DNA of 64,000 bases, from positions 124,001 to 188,000 of the forward strand of contig CAILZB010000060.1 of the NCBI GenBank assembly GCA_903838565.1, given 5' to 3'. The stretch comes from an uncultured beta proteobacterium. Lineage in GTDB: Bacteria; Pseudomonadota; Gammaproteobacteria; Burkholderiales; Burkholderiaceae_C. Within the stretch, counting starts at the first letter, position 1, and each line of letters starts with the position of its first letter. This document shows positions 8,595 to 17,198 of this stretch, piece after piece. The notes under the pieces are model-generated. The model ran no database searches. It saw only the letters and a program-made list of their open reading frames with translations, and was not told the origin of the DNA. Made by a program: the position numbers and the translations under genes.

Positions 8595-9788
8595 ATGTCC
8601 CCTCGTTTTCGCTATTTGATCCCGGTTCTGCTGCTCGCATTGTCGACGTGGGCGGGTGCGCAGCCCAGTCCGATACGCATCGGCGTCATCGGTCCGTTCA
8701 CCGGGCCGTCGGCCGACTTTGGCATTCCCATGCTCAATGGCGTGAAGCACGCGGTGGACGAGATCAACGCCGTCGGAGGCTATCTGGGCCGGCCGATCGA
8801 ACTCGTGGTCAAGGACGACACGGCGAATCCGGACGTGGGACTGAAAGCTTCCGAAGAATTGGTGGCAGACAAGGTGCTGGCCACCATCGGCTTTTGCAAC
8901 ACCGGCGTGGCCGCCAAGTCGCTGGAGGTGTTTCAGAAGAACCAGCTTCCGCTCATCATCCCCTGCGCCACCGGCACCCCGTTGACGTCCAAGTACCCGG
9001 GACCGGAAAGCTACATCTTCCGCAACTCGGCCAAGGACGGCATTCAGGCGCCGTTCGTGGTGGAGGACATCGTGAAACGGGGCTGGACCCGGGTCGCCAT
9101 CTTTGCCGACACCACCGGCTACGGCGAAGCCGGCCTGAAGGATGTCGAAGCGGCTCTGGCAGCGAAGAAACTCAAACCGGCGTATGTGGCGCGCTTTGCC
9201 ACGGGAGTGAAAGACCTGAGCGCCGAGTTGCAGGCGGCGCGCGCAGCCGGCGCCAACGTCGTGTTCAGCTACACCGTCGGACCGGAGAATGCCGTGATCG
9301 CCAAGGGGCGAAAGGAGCTGAGCTGGAAGGTGCCGCAGGTCGGTGCGTGGACCCTGTCCTTTCCCTTCTTCATCGACGGCGCCAAGGCCGATGCAGAGGG
9401 CGCGCTGATGGCGCAAACCTTCATCGCGGAGCCCAGCAACGAGCGGCGCGCCGCGTTCCTGACAGCCTATGCGCGCAAGTACAAGGTGAAGAAGATCCCG
9501 GTCCCCATGGCCGCGGCCCAGGGCTATGACGCCACTTATCTGCTGATGTATTCGCTGTTCGGAATTCACGATGGCAAGCTCACCGGCCCGGCGGTCAAGG
9601 TCGCGCTGGAGAACATGACACGTACCTACTACGGCGTGGTGGCAACCTACGAAAAGCCGTTCAGCCTGCAGGACAAGGACGCCGTCACGTCCAACATGCT
9701 GGTCATGGGCATGGTGAAGAACGCCGCCGTCACCTTTGCCTATCCGGAAGACGCCAAGCGCAATCTGTTCGTGCAGCGAAAGCAATAG
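8595..9788 (+). CDS. Branched-chain amino acid-type ABC transporter substrate-binding protein
   Basis: A 397-residue periplasmic binding protein of the LivK/Leu-Ile-Val type (type I fold). ATG at 8595 is preferred over the upstream TTG because AAGGAG (8583-8588) is 6 bp before it. A signal peptide ends at WAGAQ (about residue 22). The mature protein starts with IRIGVIGPFTGPSADFG and contains DEINAVGGYLGRPIELVVKDD, both hallmarks of the family. The true ligand is unknown; relatives bind amino acids, amides, urea or aromatic acids. No permease or ATPase gene is adjacent, so it is an orphan here. Confidence 0.92.
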   Translation: MSPRFRYLIPVLLLALSTWAGAQPSPIRIGVIGPFTGPSADFGIPMLNGVKHAVDEINAVGGYLGRPIELVVKDDTANPDVGLKASEELVADKVLATIGFCNTGVAAKSLEVFQKNQLPLIIPCATGTPLTSKYPGPESYIFRNSAKDGIQAPFVVEDIVKRGWTRVAIFADTTGYGEAGLKDVEAALAAKKLKPAYVARFATGVKDLSAELQAARAAGANVVFSYTVGPENAVIAKGRKELSWKVPQVGAWTLSFPFFIDGAKADAEGALMAQTFIAEPSNERRAAFLTAYARKYKVKKIPVPMAAAQGYDATYLLMYSLFGIHDGKLTGPAVKVALENMTRTYYGVVATYEKPFSLQDKDAVTSNMLVMGMVKNAAVTFAYPEDAKRNLFVQRKQ

Positions 9789-9859
9789 CCCCCAGGCTTG
9801 TCACTTCGTGTACTACGCTGGACGAGATGGTGCCCAAGGCATCATCCCTTCGTCCCGTC

Positions 9860-9881
9860 CATTCCTGCGCAGGCAGGAATG
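9860..9881. repeat. REP-like palindrome CATTCCTGC-GCAG-GCAGGAATG
   Basis: A perfect 9-bp stem with a 4-base loop in the gap between the binding-protein gene and the convergent kinase gene. Its core resembles the CATTCC(T/C)GCGCAGGC(A/G)GGAATG palindromes scattered in many beta- and gammaproteobacterial genomes. It may act as a bidirectional transcription stop; there is no T-run. Confidence 0.6.
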
Positions 9882-9980
9882 TAGCCGCGGGACTCAGCCC
9901 CGAGGGGGTTGTGCCCTCGCACGAGTCTTGCAGAGACGACGCGACAGGCTTGGGGCGGCCCGGCGCGGCGGCGCCCCAAC

Positions 9981-10019
9981 GCGTTCCTCGCGGCCACTCG
10001 TCCCGGGGCTGGTCACTGC
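9981..10019. repeat. 39-bp dispersed repeat, copy 1
   Basis: This 39-bp stretch matches the reverse complement of 57490-57528 at 36 of 39 positions (shared cores GCGTTCCTCG and CACTCGTCCCGGGGCT). It covers the last codons and stop of the kinase gene. The other copy lies at the start of lptE. Confidence 0.7.
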
Positions 10020-11305
10020 TGCATCCGGGCCAAGGGCAGCTCGACGACAAAACAGGCGCCGCCGCCCTCGCGGTCTTCGCAGCGCACCGTTCCTGCGTGC
10101 CGCTGTGCGATGGCCTTCACCAGCGCCAGTCCCAAGCCCACGCCGCCCTCGCGTTCACTGGCGCCGGGGAGCCGGTAAAACGGCTCGAAGATGCGCTCGC
10201 GCAGCGCCGCCGGTACGCCAGGACCGCGGTCGCACACGCTGAGCTGCGCAAACGCACCCGAAGGACGCAGCAGCACCGTGATCTCGCCGTCGCCGTAACG
10301 CCGCGCATTTTCCAGCAGGTTGCGCACCAGGCGGCGCAGCAATCGCGCGACGCCGTCGACCGCGATCGCCGCCCCTTGGCCGGCACCTTCCGCCTGGACC
10401 TCCAGCAGCGCGTCCACGCGGGCACATTCCTCGGCCACGAGTCCGGTCAGGTCCACCGATTCCACGGTGCCCAGGTCCGCCTCGCGCGCGTCCAGCCGGC
10501 TGGCCAGCAGAATCTCTTCCACCAGCTGATCGAGTTCCGTGACGTTGCGCGAAATCTCGTCGCGGGAGGCGTTCGATGCGCCGCCTCCGATCAACTCCAG
10601 CCCCATGCGGATGCGCGCCAGCGGCGAGCGCAGTTCGTGCGAGGCGTTGGCAAGCAGGGATTTTTGCGCCTGCAGCAAAGCCTGCTGCTGCGCCATCAGG
10701 GTCTCGATGCGTTGCGCTGCGAAATTGAATCGTTCGGCCAGAAACGCGACCTCGTCCTGCCCGCGCACCGGAACGCGCACCGACAAGTCACCCGCGCCCC
10801 ACTGCTCCACACCCTGGCGCAGCAGTTCCAGGCGCCGCGTGAGCTTGCGCACGATCGGGTAGGTGGCCAGCGCGACGGCCACGCCCACCAGCACCAGCGA
10901 CCAGAAGAAACCAAAAGGCAAGCGGCTCCAGGGCGAGCGCGGCGGTCGCGGCAGGTGCACATGCAGCGTCTGCCCGTTCTCCATGATCACGGTGAATTCC
11001 GGCCCCGGGCCGTTCGGACTCTGGCTGGCCGAGGCCTCGTCCGCTTCGTTGCGCGGCGTTTCGGTGTGCGGGTTGGCGCCGTCGCCATGGCCGTGCCGCG
11101 GCAGTCCCTGGCCAATGACCTGCCCCACCTCGTCGCGCACCACCATCTCCCGCAAAGGCGGCTCCACCGTCATGCGCCAGACCCAGCCCACCAACAGCGT
11201 CAGCACGGCCACCGTGAGCACCACGCCCAGCCAGATCCGGACGTAGAGCCGATTCCACAGGCGCGCCAGCAACGGGGGGGGGGAGCCTGGGCCGACCGAT
11301 GACAT
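10013..11305 (-). CDS. Sensor histidine kinase, CpxA/RstB-like
   Basis: A membrane histidine kinase of about 430 residues paired with the response regulator at 11316-12029. Order: TM1 (IWLGVVLTVAVLTLLVGWVW), a roughly 110-residue periplasmic loop with a His-rich patch (RHGHGDGANPH), TM2 (FFWSLVLVGVAVALATYPIV), HAMP linker, dimerisation helix with phospho-His in ANASHELRSPLARIRM, N box NLLENARRYG, and G boxes DRGPGVP and GVGLGLALV. ATG at 11305 leaves 10 bp after the regulator stop; an upstream ATG at 11341 would overlap the regulator by 26 bp. Codons shortly after the start contain a run of ten C (see 11274-11283), so the frame is unstable to slippage. The metal-like periplasmic patch hints at sensing envelope or metal stress, which is inference. 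Confidence 0.93.
   Translation of the reverse strand: MSSVGPGSPPPLLARLWNRLYVRIWLGVVLTVAVLTLLVGWVWRMTVEPPLREMVVRDEVGQVIGQGLPRHGHGDGANPHTETPRNEADEASASQSPNGPGPEFTVIMENGQTLHVHLPRPPRSPWSRLPFGFFWSLVLVGVAVALATYPIVRKLTRRLELLRQGVEQWGAGDLSVRVPVRGQDEVAFLAERFNFAAQRIETLMAQQQALLQAQKSLLANASHELRSPLARIRMGLELIGGGASNASRDEISRNVTELDQLVEEILLASRLDAREADLGTVESVDLTGLVAEECARVDALLEVQAEGAGQGAAIAVDGVARLLRRLVRNLLENARRYGDGEITVLLRPSGAFAQLSVCDRGPGVPAALRERIFEPFYRLPGASEREGGVGLGLALVKAIAQRHAGTVRCEDREGGGACFVVELPLARMQQ
11274..11283 (-). repeat. Homopolymer of ten G/C inside the kinase gene
   Basis: Ten consecutive G on the + strand (C in the coding sense) encode part of Gly-Ser-Pro-Pro-Pro within the first dozen codons after the ATG at 11305. 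Runs of this length slip during replication and are also prone to sequencing errors. Confidence 0.9.
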
Positions 11306-11315
11306 CAAGAATCCG

Positions 11316-12029
11316 TCAGTCCTGTTGCTTGGCAAAGACATAGCCCACGCCGCGCACCGTCAGAATGCGCTTGGGGCTCTTCGCGTCGACCTCGATCGCC
11401 GAGCGGATGCGCCCCATGTGCACGTCGATCGAGCGATCAAAGGCTTCGAGTTCGCGCCCGCGCACGGCCTCCATGATCTGATCGCGCGAAAGAACGCGGC
11501 CCGAGCGCTCGGCCAGCACCAGCAACAGGTCGAACTGGTAGGCCGTCAGGTCGCAGGCGACACCGGCCACGCTCACGCTGCGCGCGTCGCGGTCGATTTC
11601 GAGCGAGCCAAAGCGCAGCGTCTGGTCTGACGGCGCCACTGGCGAACCACGCCGACGCAGGATGGCGCGAATGCGCGCCAGCAACTCGCGCGGCTCAAAC
11701 GGTTTGGGCAGGTAATCGTCAGCGCCCATCTCCAGGCCCACGATGCGGTCCATCGGGTCGCCCTTGGCGGTCAACATCAGCACCGGCGTCTGCGCCAGGC
11801 TGCCAGGCATGGCACGGATGCGCCGGCACACTTCGAGCCCATCCATGTCCGGCAGCATCAGGTCCAGGATGACGAGGTCGGGCGCCGCCGTGGCCTGCGC
11901 TTGCAGCTGGCTCAGGCCCGACTGTGCATTCACCGCGTGTGAAAATTCAAAGCCGGACTGGCCGAGGTAGTCGCCCACCATCGCGGCCAGTCGACTGTCG
12001 TCTTCGATCATCAGCAGGTGTTGTTTCAT
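11316..12029 (-). CDS. OmpR-family response regulator, CpxR/RstA-like
   Basis: A 237-residue two-domain regulator. The receiver has the acidic pocket IEDD, the phospho-Asp in LVILDLMLPDMDG (about residue 56), the Thr in LMLTAKG and the Lys in LPKPF. The C-terminal winged helix ends with FDRSIDVHMGRIR and RILTVRGVGYVF, close to the FDRAIDxH pattern of CpxR and RstA. It is upstream of the kinase gene in the same direction. A GTAAA-N6-GTAAA direct repeat of the kind CpxR binds lies 73 bp before its start, which suggests autoregulation. Confidence 0.95.
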   Translation of the reverse strand: MKQHLLMIEDDSRLAAMVGDYLGQSGFEFSHAVNAQSGLSQLQAQATAAPDLVILDLMLPDMDGLEVCRRIRAMPGSLAQTPVLMLTAKGDPMDRIVGLEMGADDYLPKPFEPRELLARIRAILRRRGSPVAPSDQTLRFGSLEIDRDARSVSVAGVACDLTAYQFDLLLVLAERSGRVLSRDQIMEAVRGRELEAFDRSIDVHMGRIRSAIEVDAKSPKRILTVRGVGYVFAKQQD

Positions 12030-12101
12030 GGATAAAGTCTAACGCTTCGAATGGGGTGCTGCGATCGTGCACCCGCGAGATGACGCGGGGCCTTACCCGC
12101 G

Positions 12102-12117
12102 GTAAAGTTTTCGTAAA
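12102..12117. promoter_or_regulatory. CpxR-like box GTAAA-N6-GTAAA
   Basis: GTAAA at 12102-12106 and 12113-12117 form a direct repeat with period 11. The known CpxR box is GTAAA-N(4-8)-GTAAA. It lies upstream of the CpxR/RstA-like regulator gene, which reads away on the minus strand. The 131-bp gap 12030-12160 holds nothing else that I recognise. Confidence 0.5.
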
Positions 12118-12160
12118 CGACCGCGCGCCAGGTCCGTCGGCGCCGGGGCGGCGGCACGAC

Positions 12161-13180
12161 TCAGGCGCAGCTGACGCGGTCTCGTCCCGTCTGTTTGCTC
12201 TGGTACAGGGCCGCGTCGGCCCGGGCGATCAGGCTGACCGCATCGTCACCTGCATCCAGACTCGCGACACCGGCGGACACGGTGACGGTGAGCAGGACGT
12301 CCTGGGTCTTGCGGTTGCGGATCTTCAAGGCCTTGGTGCGTTGACGCACCGACTCGGCCAGCGCCGCGCTTTGGCTCAGCGTGCTCTGCGGCACCAGGAT
12401 CGCGAACTCTTCGCCGCCGTAGCGCGCCACGGAGCAGGCGTCAGCGGGCGCGCAGGCGCGCAGCACTTCGCCCAACGCCTGGATCACCCGGTCCCCGGTG
12501 ACATGGCCATGGGTGTCGTTGACGCGCTTGAAGTGGTCAATGTCCAGCATGATGAGGCAGTGGCTGCGGCCGGGTTCGACCGGCTGCTGCAGCATCGTGG
12601 CGAGTCGCTGGTCAAAGCCGCGCCGATTGAGCACGCGCGTCAGCGGATCCAGCAGGGCCTCGTGCCGCACGCGCCCCAGCTCCGCCTGCAGCTGATCAAT
12701 TTCCGCCCGGCTGGTGGCCACCTGGTGCTGCAGGGCCTGGGCCGAACTGCGCATGCCGGCGGTGTTTTCCAGCGCCAGATTCAGCTGCGGCGACAGCGCG
12801 TCCACCCCACCAGCCTTGAGCGCCTCGGCCAGGCCCGAGAGTTGGTCGCCAAAGCGCCCCGCGTCATCTCCGGTGCGCAGCGCAGACTCCGCCAACCCGA
12901 CCATGGCCTGGGCAATCCGGCCGCTGATCTGCTCGACCGCCTGTTGGTCGACCGGTGCAATGTGGGCCCGAAACAGCTGCAGGACCGTCGCGTCGTTGAG
13001 CCGGGTTCCGGCCTGCAGCAGCGGCGCCAGGGCCTGTGTCAGGTCCGGGTTGATGCCGGCGACGTGCTCGTACCAGAGCGCGAAGCTGACCGGGTTGAAG
13101 GCGGCGTCGTTTTGCCCCAGGTGACTCAGCACGGTGCGCAGGATTTCCGCACTCTGCTCTCTGGACTCGGTGTAATTCAA
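12161..13180 (-). CDS. Diguanylate cyclase with GGEEF motif
   Basis: A 339-residue cytoplasmic protein. The C-terminal GGDEF domain has RYGGEEFAIL (about residue 255), the upstream LDPLTRVLNRRGFD and the LMLDIDHFKRVNDTHGH metal and substrate segments, so it should make cyclic di-GMP. The N-terminal 150 residues are helical with no membrane segment (ESREQSAEILRTVLSHLG...), a region seen in a subset of soluble cyclases; its ligand is unknown. I do not see an RxxD inhibitory site in the usual place just before the GGEEF motif. It sits alone between the two-component operon and YggS. Confidence 0.92.
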   Translation of the reverse strand: MNYTESREQSAEILRTVLSHLGQNDAAFNPVSFALWYEHVAGINPDLTQALAPLLQAGTRLNDATVLQLFRAHIAPVDQQAVEQISGRIAQAMVGLAESALRTGDDAGRFGDQLSGLAEALKAGGVDALSPQLNLALENTAGMRSSAQALQHQVATSRAEIDQLQAELGRVRHEALLDPLTRVLNRRGFDQRLATMLQQPVEPGRSHCLIMLDIDHFKRVNDTHGHVTGDRVIQALGEVLRACAPADACSVARYGGEEFAILVPQSTLSQSAALAESVRQRTKALKIRNRKTQDVLLTVTVSAGVASLDAGDDAVSLIARADAALYQSKQTGRDRVSCA

Positions 13181-13269
13181 GCGTGGCTCCGTTCGAAAAA
13201 ATCTCTGGGATTATCGGCGAGAGTGCCGCCCTGCGGCGGTGCGGCCACGAGGCCCCCTGGGCAGGCGCT

Positions 13270-13953
13270 TTACTGACGTGCGCCGAAGATGGCGCTGCCC
13301 ACGCGCACCAGCGTGCTGCCGCAGTGGATCGCCGCTTCAAGGTCGCCCGACATGCCCATGGACAGCGTGTCCAGATCGAGCCCGTCGCGGCGCAGCGCGT
13401 TGAACAGCGCCAGCGTTTGCCGGTGCACCGCGCAGGCGCTGTCGAAGTCCGGGGCGGGCTCGGGGATCGTCATCAGGCCGCGCAGCTTGAGCCGCGGCAG
13501 GCGCGCGACTTCCCTGGCCAGGGCCAGGGCTTCATCGGGCAGCACGCCGCCCTTGCTGGCGCCAGCGTCCACGTTCACCTGGATGCAGACCTGCAGCGGC
13601 TCGAGCTGCGCCGGCCGCTGCTCGCTCAGGCGCTGCGCGATCTTCAGTCGGTCCACGCTGTGCACCCAGGCAAAGTGCTCGGCCACGGGTCGGGTCTTGT
13701 TGCTCTGGATCGGGCCGATGCAGTGCCACTGGATCGGCAGCTGCTTGAGCAACGCCATCTTGTTCAGCGCCTCCTGGATGTAGTTCTCGCCAAAGGCGCT
13801 CTGGCCCGCGGCCACGGCCTGGGCCAGCGTTTGCGCGTCCACTGTTTTTGAAACAGCAAGTAACGTCACCTGCCGCGGATCGCGCCCGGCCGCAGCGCAG
13901 GCCGCAGCGATGCGTTTGCGCACCAATTCCAAATTTTCGCCAAGGGTGGTCAT
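13270..13953 (-). CDS. YggS/PLPBP family pyridoxal phosphate homeostasis protein
   Basis: A 227-residue fold-type III PLP-binding protein of the YggS/PROSC family, which keeps PLP levels balanced and has no known catalytic reaction. The PLP lysine lies in VTLLAVSKTVDAQ (about residue 36), followed by GENYIQEALNK and WHCIGPIQSNKTRPV. The C terminus has LSMGMSGDLEAAI and GSAIFGAR. The start at 13953 is chosen because the family begins there; a much longer open frame upstream overlaps pilT. Its divergence from pilT with only 33 bp between them is a conserved arrangement in betaproteobacteria. Confidence 0.95.
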   Translation of the reverse strand: MTTLGENLELVRKRIAAACAAAGRDPRQVTLLAVSKTVDAQTLAQAVAAGQSAFGENYIQEALNKMALLKQLPIQWHCIGPIQSNKTRPVAEHFAWVHSVDRLKIAQRLSEQRPAQLEPLQVCIQVNVDAGASKGGVLPDEALALAREVARLPRLKLRGLMTIPEPAPDFDSACAVHRQTLALFNALRRDGLDLDTLSMGMSGDLEAAIHCGSTLVRVGSAIFGARQ

Positions 13954-13986
13954 AATTGCTTCAGTCGAACAAAACGGGGAGTACGG

Positions 13987-15030
13987 GTGGATATTACTCA
14001 ACTGCTGGCATTCAGCGTCAAGAACAAGGCCTCGGACCTGCACCTCTCTGCGGGCCTGCCGCCCATGATCCGGGTGCACGGCGACGTGCGCCGCATCAAC
14101 GTCGATCCGCTGGACCACAAGACCGTGCAGTCCATGATCTACGACATCATGAACGACACCCAGCGCAAGAACTACGAAGAGTTTCTGGAAGTGGATTTCT
14201 CCTTCGAAATCGAAGGCCTGGCGCGCTTTCGCGTGAATGCTTTCAACCACAACCGCGGCTCGGGCGCGGTGCTGCGCACCATTCCCTCCAAGATCCTGAC
14301 GCTGGAGCAGTTGAACGCCCCCAAGATCTTCGGCGACCTGGCGCTCAAGCCCCGCGGCATGGTGCTGGTCACCGGACCCACCGGTTCAGGCAAGTCGACC
14401 ACGCTCGCGGCCATGGTCAACTACCTGAACGAGACCGAGTACGGCCACATCCTGACGGTGGAAGACCCGATCGAGTTTGTGCACGAGTCCAAGAAGTGCC
14501 TGATCAACCAGCGTGAAGTCGGTCCGCACACGCTGAGCTTTTCCGCCGCATTGCGCTCGGCGCTGCGCGAGGATCCGGACGCGATCCTGGTGGGCGAAAT
14601 GCGCGACCTGGAAACCATCCGGCTGGCCATGACCGCGGCCGAGACCGGGCACCTGGTGTTCGGCACGCTGCACACGTCCAGCGCCGCCAAGACCATCGAC
14701 CGCATCATCGACGTCTTTCCGGCCGAGGAAAAGGAGATGATCCGCTCCATGCTGTCGGAGTCGCTGCAGGCGGTGATTTCGCAGACGCTGTGCAAGACCA
14801 AGGACGGCCAGGGTCGCGTCGCTGCGCACGAGATCATGTTGGGCACCAGCGCGATTCGGAATCTGATTCGCGAAGCCAAGGTGGCGCAGATGTACTCCTC
14901 CATCCAGACCGGCTCCAGCGTGGGCATGCAGACGCTGGACCAGAACCTGATGGACCTGGTGCGGCGTAACGTGATCAGCGCGGCCGAAGCGCGCGGCAAG
15001 GCCAAGATACCGGAAAATTTCCCGGGCTGA
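13987..15030 (+). CDS. pilT: Type IV pilus retraction ATPase PilT
   Basis: A 347-residue hexameric ATPase that powers pilus retraction and twitching. GTG start at 13987 gives the standard N terminus MDITQLLAFSVKNKASDLHL. Walker A is GPTGSGKSTT (about residue 132), the Asp box is EDPIEFVH, Walker B is DAILVGEMRD, and the retraction-specific AIRNLIREAK lies near residue 288. Length matches the family (about 345). pilU follows 45 bp downstream. Confidence 0.97.
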   Translation: MDITQLLAFSVKNKASDLHLSAGLPPMIRVHGDVRRINVDPLDHKTVQSMIYDIMNDTQRKNYEEFLEVDFSFEIEGLARFRVNAFNHNRGSGAVLRTIPSKILTLEQLNAPKIFGDLALKPRGMVLVTGPTGSGKSTTLAAMVNYLNETEYGHILTVEDPIEFVHESKKCLINQREVGPHTLSFSAALRSALREDPDAILVGEMRDLETIRLAMTAAETGHLVFGTLHTSSAAKTIDRIIDVFPAEEKEMIRSMLSESLQAVISQTLCKTKDGQGRVAAHEIMLGTSAIRNLIREAKVAQMYSSIQTGSSVGMQTLDQNLMDLVRRNVISAAEARGKAKIPENFPG

Positions 15031-15075
15031 TGACAGTCCCGCCACCGAAAAGCCCAACGCCAAAGGACGGATGCC

Positions 15076-16212
15076 ATGGAACGTGATCAGGCCAGTGTGT
15101 TCATCAACGATCTGCTCAAGCTGCTCATCAGCCGCAATGGCAGCGACCTGTTCATCACCTCGGACTTCCCCCCGGCGGTCAAGGTCGACGGCAAGATCAC
15201 CAAGGTCTCGCCGCAGCCGCTGAATGCCGGCCACACGCTGGCGCTGGCGCGTTCGGTCATGAACGACCGGCAGACGGCCGAGTTCGAGCGCACCATGGAA
15301 TGCAATTTCGCGATCTCGCCGCCGGGCATCGGACGGTTTCGCGTCAACGCCTTCATCCAGCAGGGCAAGGTCGGCATGGTGATGCGGGTGATTCCCGGAA
15401 CGCCGCCCACGATCGACGGAACGGGCCTGCCGCAGATCCTCAAGGAAATTGCCATGACCAAGCGCGGCTTGTGCATCCTGGTGGGCGGAACGGGTTCGGG
15501 CAAGTCCACCTCGATGGCGGCGATGGTGGACTGGCGCAACGAGAACTCCTTTGGTCACATCATCACGATCGAGGACCCGGTGGAGTTCGTGCATCCGCAC
15601 AAGAATTGCGTGGTGACACAGCGCGAAGTCGGACTCGATACCGAGAACTGGGCGGCCGCGCTCAAGAACACGCTGCGCCAGGCGCCGGACGTGATCCTGA
15701 TGGGTGAATTGCGCGACCGCGAAACCATGGAGCACGCCGTGGCCTTCTCGGAAACCGGCCACCTGTGCCTGGCCACGCTGCACGCCAACAGCGCGAACCA
15801 GGCGCTGGACCGCATCATCAATTTCTTCCCCGAGGAACGCCGCACCCAGCTGCTGATGGACCTGTCGCTGAACCTCAAAGCCATGGTGTCGCAGCGCCTG
15901 ATCCCGCGCCAGAACAGCAAGGGCCGCACTGCGGCGGTGGAGATCCTGCTGAACACGCCGCTGGTCAGCGACCTGATCTTCAAGGGCGAGGTCTCCGAGA
16001 TCAAGGAGGTCATGAAGAAGAGCCGCAACCTGGGCATGCAGACCTTCGACCAGGCGCTGTTTGACGCCTACGAGAACAACCTCATCACCTACGAAGACGC
16101 GCTGCGAAACGCCGATTCGGTGAACGACCTGCGTCTGCAGATCAAGCTCTCCAGCCGTCGCGCCAAGACCCAGGATCTGGCCGCCGGAACCGAGCACTAC
16201 ACCATCGTCTGA
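15076..16212 (+). CDS. pilU: PilT-like ATPase PilU
   Basis: A 378-residue PilT paralogue that assists pilus retraction together with PilT. It has Walker A GGTGSGKSTS (about residue 137), EDPVEFVH, and Walker B DVILMGELRD, plus a longer C terminus than PilT that ends in SSRRAKTQDLAAGTEHYTIV. The N terminus ERDQASVFINDLLKLLISRNGSDLFI matches PilU. It lies in the usual position behind pilT. Confidence 0.96.
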   Translation: MERDQASVFINDLLKLLISRNGSDLFITSDFPPAVKVDGKITKVSPQPLNAGHTLALARSVMNDRQTAEFERTMECNFAISPPGIGRFRVNAFIQQGKVGMVMRVIPGTPPTIDGTGLPQILKEIAMTKRGLCILVGGTGSGKSTSMAAMVDWRNENSFGHIITIEDPVEFVHPHKNCVVTQREVGLDTENWAAALKNTLRQAPDVILMGELRDRETMEHAVAFSETGHLCLATLHANSANQALDRIINFFPEERRTQLLMDLSLNLKAMVSQRLIPRQNSKGRTAAVEILLNTPLVSDLIFKGEVSEIKEVMKKSRNLGMQTFDQALFDAYENNLITYEDALRNADSVNDLRLQIKLSSRRAKTQDLAAGTEHYTIV

Positions 16213-16280
16213 GTTCCTCGACCGGCCCGACGAACCCATCCTTTCTTCTCACCTTCCAACCACAAGCGACAACCATCACC

Positions 16281-17195
16281 ATGGCCAACATCAACGCCAA
16301 GACCTACGAACCCAGCAGCCCGCGCAACGTCGCCTTCCTCGGACTGGGCGTCATGGGCTATCCCATGGCAGGACATCTGGCTCGCGCCGGGCACAGCGTC
16401 ACCGTCTACAACCGCAGCGCCGAGAAGTCTGCCGCCTGGTGCGCGGAGTTCTCCGACAGCGCGGCTCCAGCTCAGGCCGGCACACCCTTTCTGGCGGCGC
16501 AGGGTGCAGACATCGTTTTTTGCTGCGTTGGCAATGACGACGACCTGCGATCGGTCACGCTGGGGGCGCAAGGCGCCTTTGCCGGCATGAAAACCGGCGC
16601 CATCTTTGTCGACCACACCACGGCTTCAGCCAACGTGGCGCGCGAACTGCACGCGCAGGCCCTGGCCCTGGGGCTTCACTTTGTCGACGCGCCGGTCTCG
16701 GGCGGTCAGGCCGGGGCGCAAAACGGCCTGCTCACGGTGATGTGCGGCGGCGCGCAGGCGGCGTTCGATGCCGCCCGGCCGGTGGCGCTGGCGTTCTCGC
16801 GTGCTTTCGCCCTGCTGGGCGAAAGCGGCGCCGGGCAACTCGCCAAGATGGTGAATCAGATCTGTATCGCCGGACTGGTGCAGGGTTTGAGCGAAGCCAT
16901 TGCCTTTGGACAAAAGGCCGGACTGGACATGAACCAGGTGCTGGACGTGATCGGCAAGGGCGCGGCACAGAGCTGGCAGTTGGACAACCGCGGCAAGACC
17001 ATGGTGGCGGACCAGTTCAACTTCGGCTTCGCCGTGGACTGGATGCGCAAGGATCTGGGGCTGGTGCTGGAGGAAGGCCGGCGCAACGGCGCGCGCCTGC
17101 CGGTGACGGCGCTGGTGGATCAGTTCTACGCCGACGTGCAGGGCATGGGCGGCCAGCGCTGGGACACGTCCAGCCTGATCAAGCGCCTGCGCTAG
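16281..17195 (+). CDS. NAD(P)-dependent beta-hydroxyacid dehydrogenase (3-hydroxyisobutyrate dehydrogenase family)
   Basis: A 304-residue Rossmann-fold dehydrogenase. The dinucleotide loop is FLGLGVMGYPMAGHL (residue about 19-33), the substrate motif is DAPVSGGQAGAQNG (about 138), and the catalytic lysine lies in GAGQLAKMVNQI (about 185). The second, helical domain ends at a normal length. The family reduces tartronate semialdehyde, oxidises 3-hydroxyisobutyrate or handles succinic semialdehyde; specificity cannot be assigned. It is convergent with the DolP-like gene, only 3 bp from stop to stop. Confidence 0.93.
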   Translation: MANINAKTYEPSSPRNVAFLGLGVMGYPMAGHLARAGHSVTVYNRSAEKSAAWCAEFSDSAAPAQAGTPFLAAQGADIVFCCVGNDDDLRSVTLGAQGAFAGMKTGAIFVDHTTASANVARELHAQALALGLHFVDAPVSGGQAGAQNGLLTVMCGGAQAAFDAARPVALAFSRAFALLGESGAGQLAKMVNQICIAGLVQGLSEAIAFGQKAGLDMNQVLDVIGKGAAQSWQLDNRGKTMVADQFNFGFAVDWMRKDLGLVLEEGRRNGARLPVTALVDQFYADVQGMGGQRWDTSSLIKRLR

Positions 17196-17198
17196 ACC

